In this document: piece by piece, positions 4,791 to 6,049 of the stretch
Position numbering within the stretch: the first letter of the stretch is position 1
Layout: every line of letters begins with the position of its first letter
Source: Lachnospiraceae bacterium
Lineage (GTDB): Bacteria; Bacillota; Clostridia; Lachnospirales; Lachnospiraceae
NCBI GenBank assembly: GCA_017444545.1
Contig: JAFSWJ010000302.1
Coordinates: forward strand, 1 to 6,049
Direction of reading: 5' to 3'
Length of the DNA: 6,049 nucleotides
Notes under the pieces: generated by a model
Database searches by the model: none
Told to the model about the DNA's origin: nothing
What the model saw: the letters and a program-made list of their open reading frames with translations, nothing else
Position numbers and translations under genes: made by a program

Positions 4791-6049
4791 CTATGATACC
4801 ACGATTTCCTCCTTCAGTGTAACGGAATAGATGATCTCCTCAAAGACCTCCATCCCGGTGAGCTGCCTGATGGCTTTTGCATAATAATCAAGCTGGGCCT
4901 TGTATTTTTTCACAAGCTCCTCCCCGGCTTCTGCCCTGTCGGTCTTGTAATCCATGATGACAGCTCTCCCGTCCTCGACGAAGTATGCATCTATGATACC
5001 CTGCACCATGATCTTTTCATCATCGGGATAGGAGGGATCTATCTCAGATGCCTTTACAAGGATCACAAAGGGCTGTTCCCTGAACAGGCACCCGTTTTGT
5101 GCCGCCTTTTTCATCCTTGCGGCAAGCTTTGTCTTTGCAAAAGCAAGGATATCGGATGTATCTATGTATCCGGCTTCTTTTTCATCGAGGATACCGGCGC
5201 CTTCGATCTCCTCCAGCTGCTTTTTGATCTCTTCCTCATCCGACATCCTTTCAAGATCAAGATGTTCAAAAAAGGCATGGTAGGCGGTTCCTCTCAGCGC
5301 ACCCGGATTCGGTGCACCCGGCTTTTGGTCCGATCCCGTGATAAATCCGGGGACGGGAACGGTCTTTTGCGTTTCAAGGGCGCTGATCTTTGCTCCGGCT
5401 TCCTCCATCGCCTCATGTTTTATGTAGGATACCGACAGTTTCTCCGGAATGTTTACCGAGTCCGCATGATAAAAAACCGTTCCGATCTTTCTTTTGATCT
5501 CCTCATCCTCATCGCCTTCATAAGCTTCGGCTTTCAAAATGAAATCCTTTTTCAGGAAAGCTTCATCCGCAGCTCTTTCAACGGCATCCACGACCAGATC
5601 CTCACAGGATCCGGACACTGTTTTGATATATCCGGCAACCGCACCGTCCACGTCAAGGGACAGATCCAGCAGTTTTCCAAAGGAGCCTGCATCCGTGACG
5701 GAAGCCGGAGCTTTCAAAGCTGTCCTTTGAAAACCGTTCCCTTCCTCATCGACTTCTCCCGATGAGACCAGGATCAGCTTTTGCTCGGCCCGTGTCATGG
5801 CAACATATAAAACCCGCAGTTCCTCTCCGATGAGGGCGTTTTCCTTTCTGAGCCTTATCAGTTCTTTTACAAATGTCTTTTTCTTTGTACGCCTCTTTAT
5901 ATCTATGATATCCGCTCCCGCTCCGAGAACATCATCAGTCATGAGTCTGTCCGAAAGATCCCCCATGTGGAAACCTCTTTGAAGGTCACAGACTATTACC
6001 ACGGGAAATTCAAGTCCCTTGGAGTGATGTATGGTCATGAGCCTCACTG
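4791..6049 (-). CDS. addA: ATP-dependent helicase/nuclease subunit AddA, C-terminal part (5' end beyond window)
   Basis: About 419 C-terminal residues are visible of a protein normally near 1,200 residues long. AddA pairs with AddB to unwind and resect double-strand DNA ends for recombinational repair. Numbering from the first complete codon (GTG at 6047, an internal Val, not a start): a late UvrD-type helicase motif VRLMTIHHSKGLEFP is at 1-15 and motif VI, LYVAMTRAEQKLILV, at 80-94. The RecB-family nuclease domain follows, with GTAYHAFFEHL (253-263, His257), GIIDAYF (350-356, Asp353), IMDYKTDR (364-371, Asp366 and Lys368) and the QLDYYAKAI helix (385-393). These are the PD-(D/E)XK residues, so the nuclease appears intact. 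AddB's four-cysteine Fe-S staple is not here, as expected for AddA. The reading frame runs off the right edge open. The stop TAG is at 4793-4791. No terminator separates it from the amidase gene, so read-through is likely. Confidence 0.95.
   Translation of the reverse strand, partial: VRLMTIHHSKGLEFPVVIVCDLQRGFHMGDLSDRLMTDDVLGAGADIIDIKRRTKKKTFVKELIRLRKENALIGEELRVLYVAMTRAEQKLILVSSGEVDEEGNGFQRTALKAPASVTDAGSFGKLLDLSLDVDGAVAGYIKTVSGSCEDLVVDAVERAADEAFLKKDFILKAEAYEGDEDEEIKRKIGTVFYHADSVNIPEKLSVSYIKHEAMEEAGAKISALETQKTVPVPGFITGSDQKPGAPNPGALRGTAYHAFFEHLDLERMSDEEEIKKQLEEIEGAGILDEKEAGYIDTSDILAFAKTKLAARMKKAAQNGCLFREQPFVILVKASEIDPSYPDDEKIMVQGIIDAYFVEDGRAVIMDYKTDRAEAGEELVKKYKAQLDYYAKAIRQLTGMEVFEEIIYSVTLKEEIVVS

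Noticed and set aside
5097..5765. A 222-codon open frame on the plus strand
   Set aside because: It is antisense to the AddA nuclease region, shows no family motif, and its translation has the Phe/Arg/Ser-rich composition of a shadow frame.
6045..6047. GTG as a start codon of a short AddA-like protein
   Set aside because: It is the Val codon in the middle of a conserved helicase motif, and the frame is open to the window edge. The gene simply begins outside the window.

Overview
The window is a densely packed stretch of bacterial chromosome in which every supported gene lies on the minus strand, so transcription runs from the right edge to the left. Protein features point to a Gram-positive anaerobe of the Clostridia, plausibly Lachnospiraceae. 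These are an AddA-type (not RecB-type) helicase/nuclease, a lipoprotein amidase of the clostridial Amidase_3 type, a GlpA-like flavoprotein with a C-terminal [2Fe-2S] BFD-like domain paired with a DUF1667-bearing flavoprotein, and a WecG/TagA/CpsF glycosyltransferase. The taxon is inferred from gene content; no marker gene is present.

In transcription order: (1) 6049-4791 is the C-terminal third of addA, cut by the right edge. (2) After a 39-nt gap, 4751-3645 encodes a lipid-anchored N-acetylmuramoyl-L-alanine amidase with a long acidic linker. (3) Four nucleotides later, 3640-2204 encodes a DAO/GlpA-like FAD dehydrogenase with a C-terminal BFD-like domain. (4) Overlapping it by 11 nt, 2214-799 encodes a two-Rossmann FAD/NAD oxidoreductase fused at its C terminus to a DUF1667 four-cysteine domain. 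(5) Overlapping that by 8 nt, 806-60 encodes a WecG/TagA/CpsF glycosyltransferase. (6) The last 59 nt may hold the start of a further gene, which is unresolved.

The tight spacing suggests one transcript or translationally coupled genes, at least from the amidase through the glycosyltransferase. The only pair with an obvious shared biochemical task is the two flavoproteins. They look like subunits of one dehydrogenase complex: the DAO-type subunit would oxidise a small substrate and pass electrons through its [2Fe-2S] domain towards the NADH-type flavoprotein and its cysteine cluster. The substrate is usually annotated as glycerol-3-phosphate, but the sequence does not prove this and no glycerol genes are in view. 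The amidase and the glycosyltransferase both concern the cell envelope, whereas AddA is a DNA repair enzyme.

No RNA gene, CRISPR array, mobile element, rho-independent terminator or intergenic gap over 60 nt was seen. The most notable points are the DUF1667 fusion, a possible internal translation start that would release DUF1667 as a separate protein, and the uncertain substrate of the DAO-type subunit. I found no convincing new defence system or other wholly novel system.
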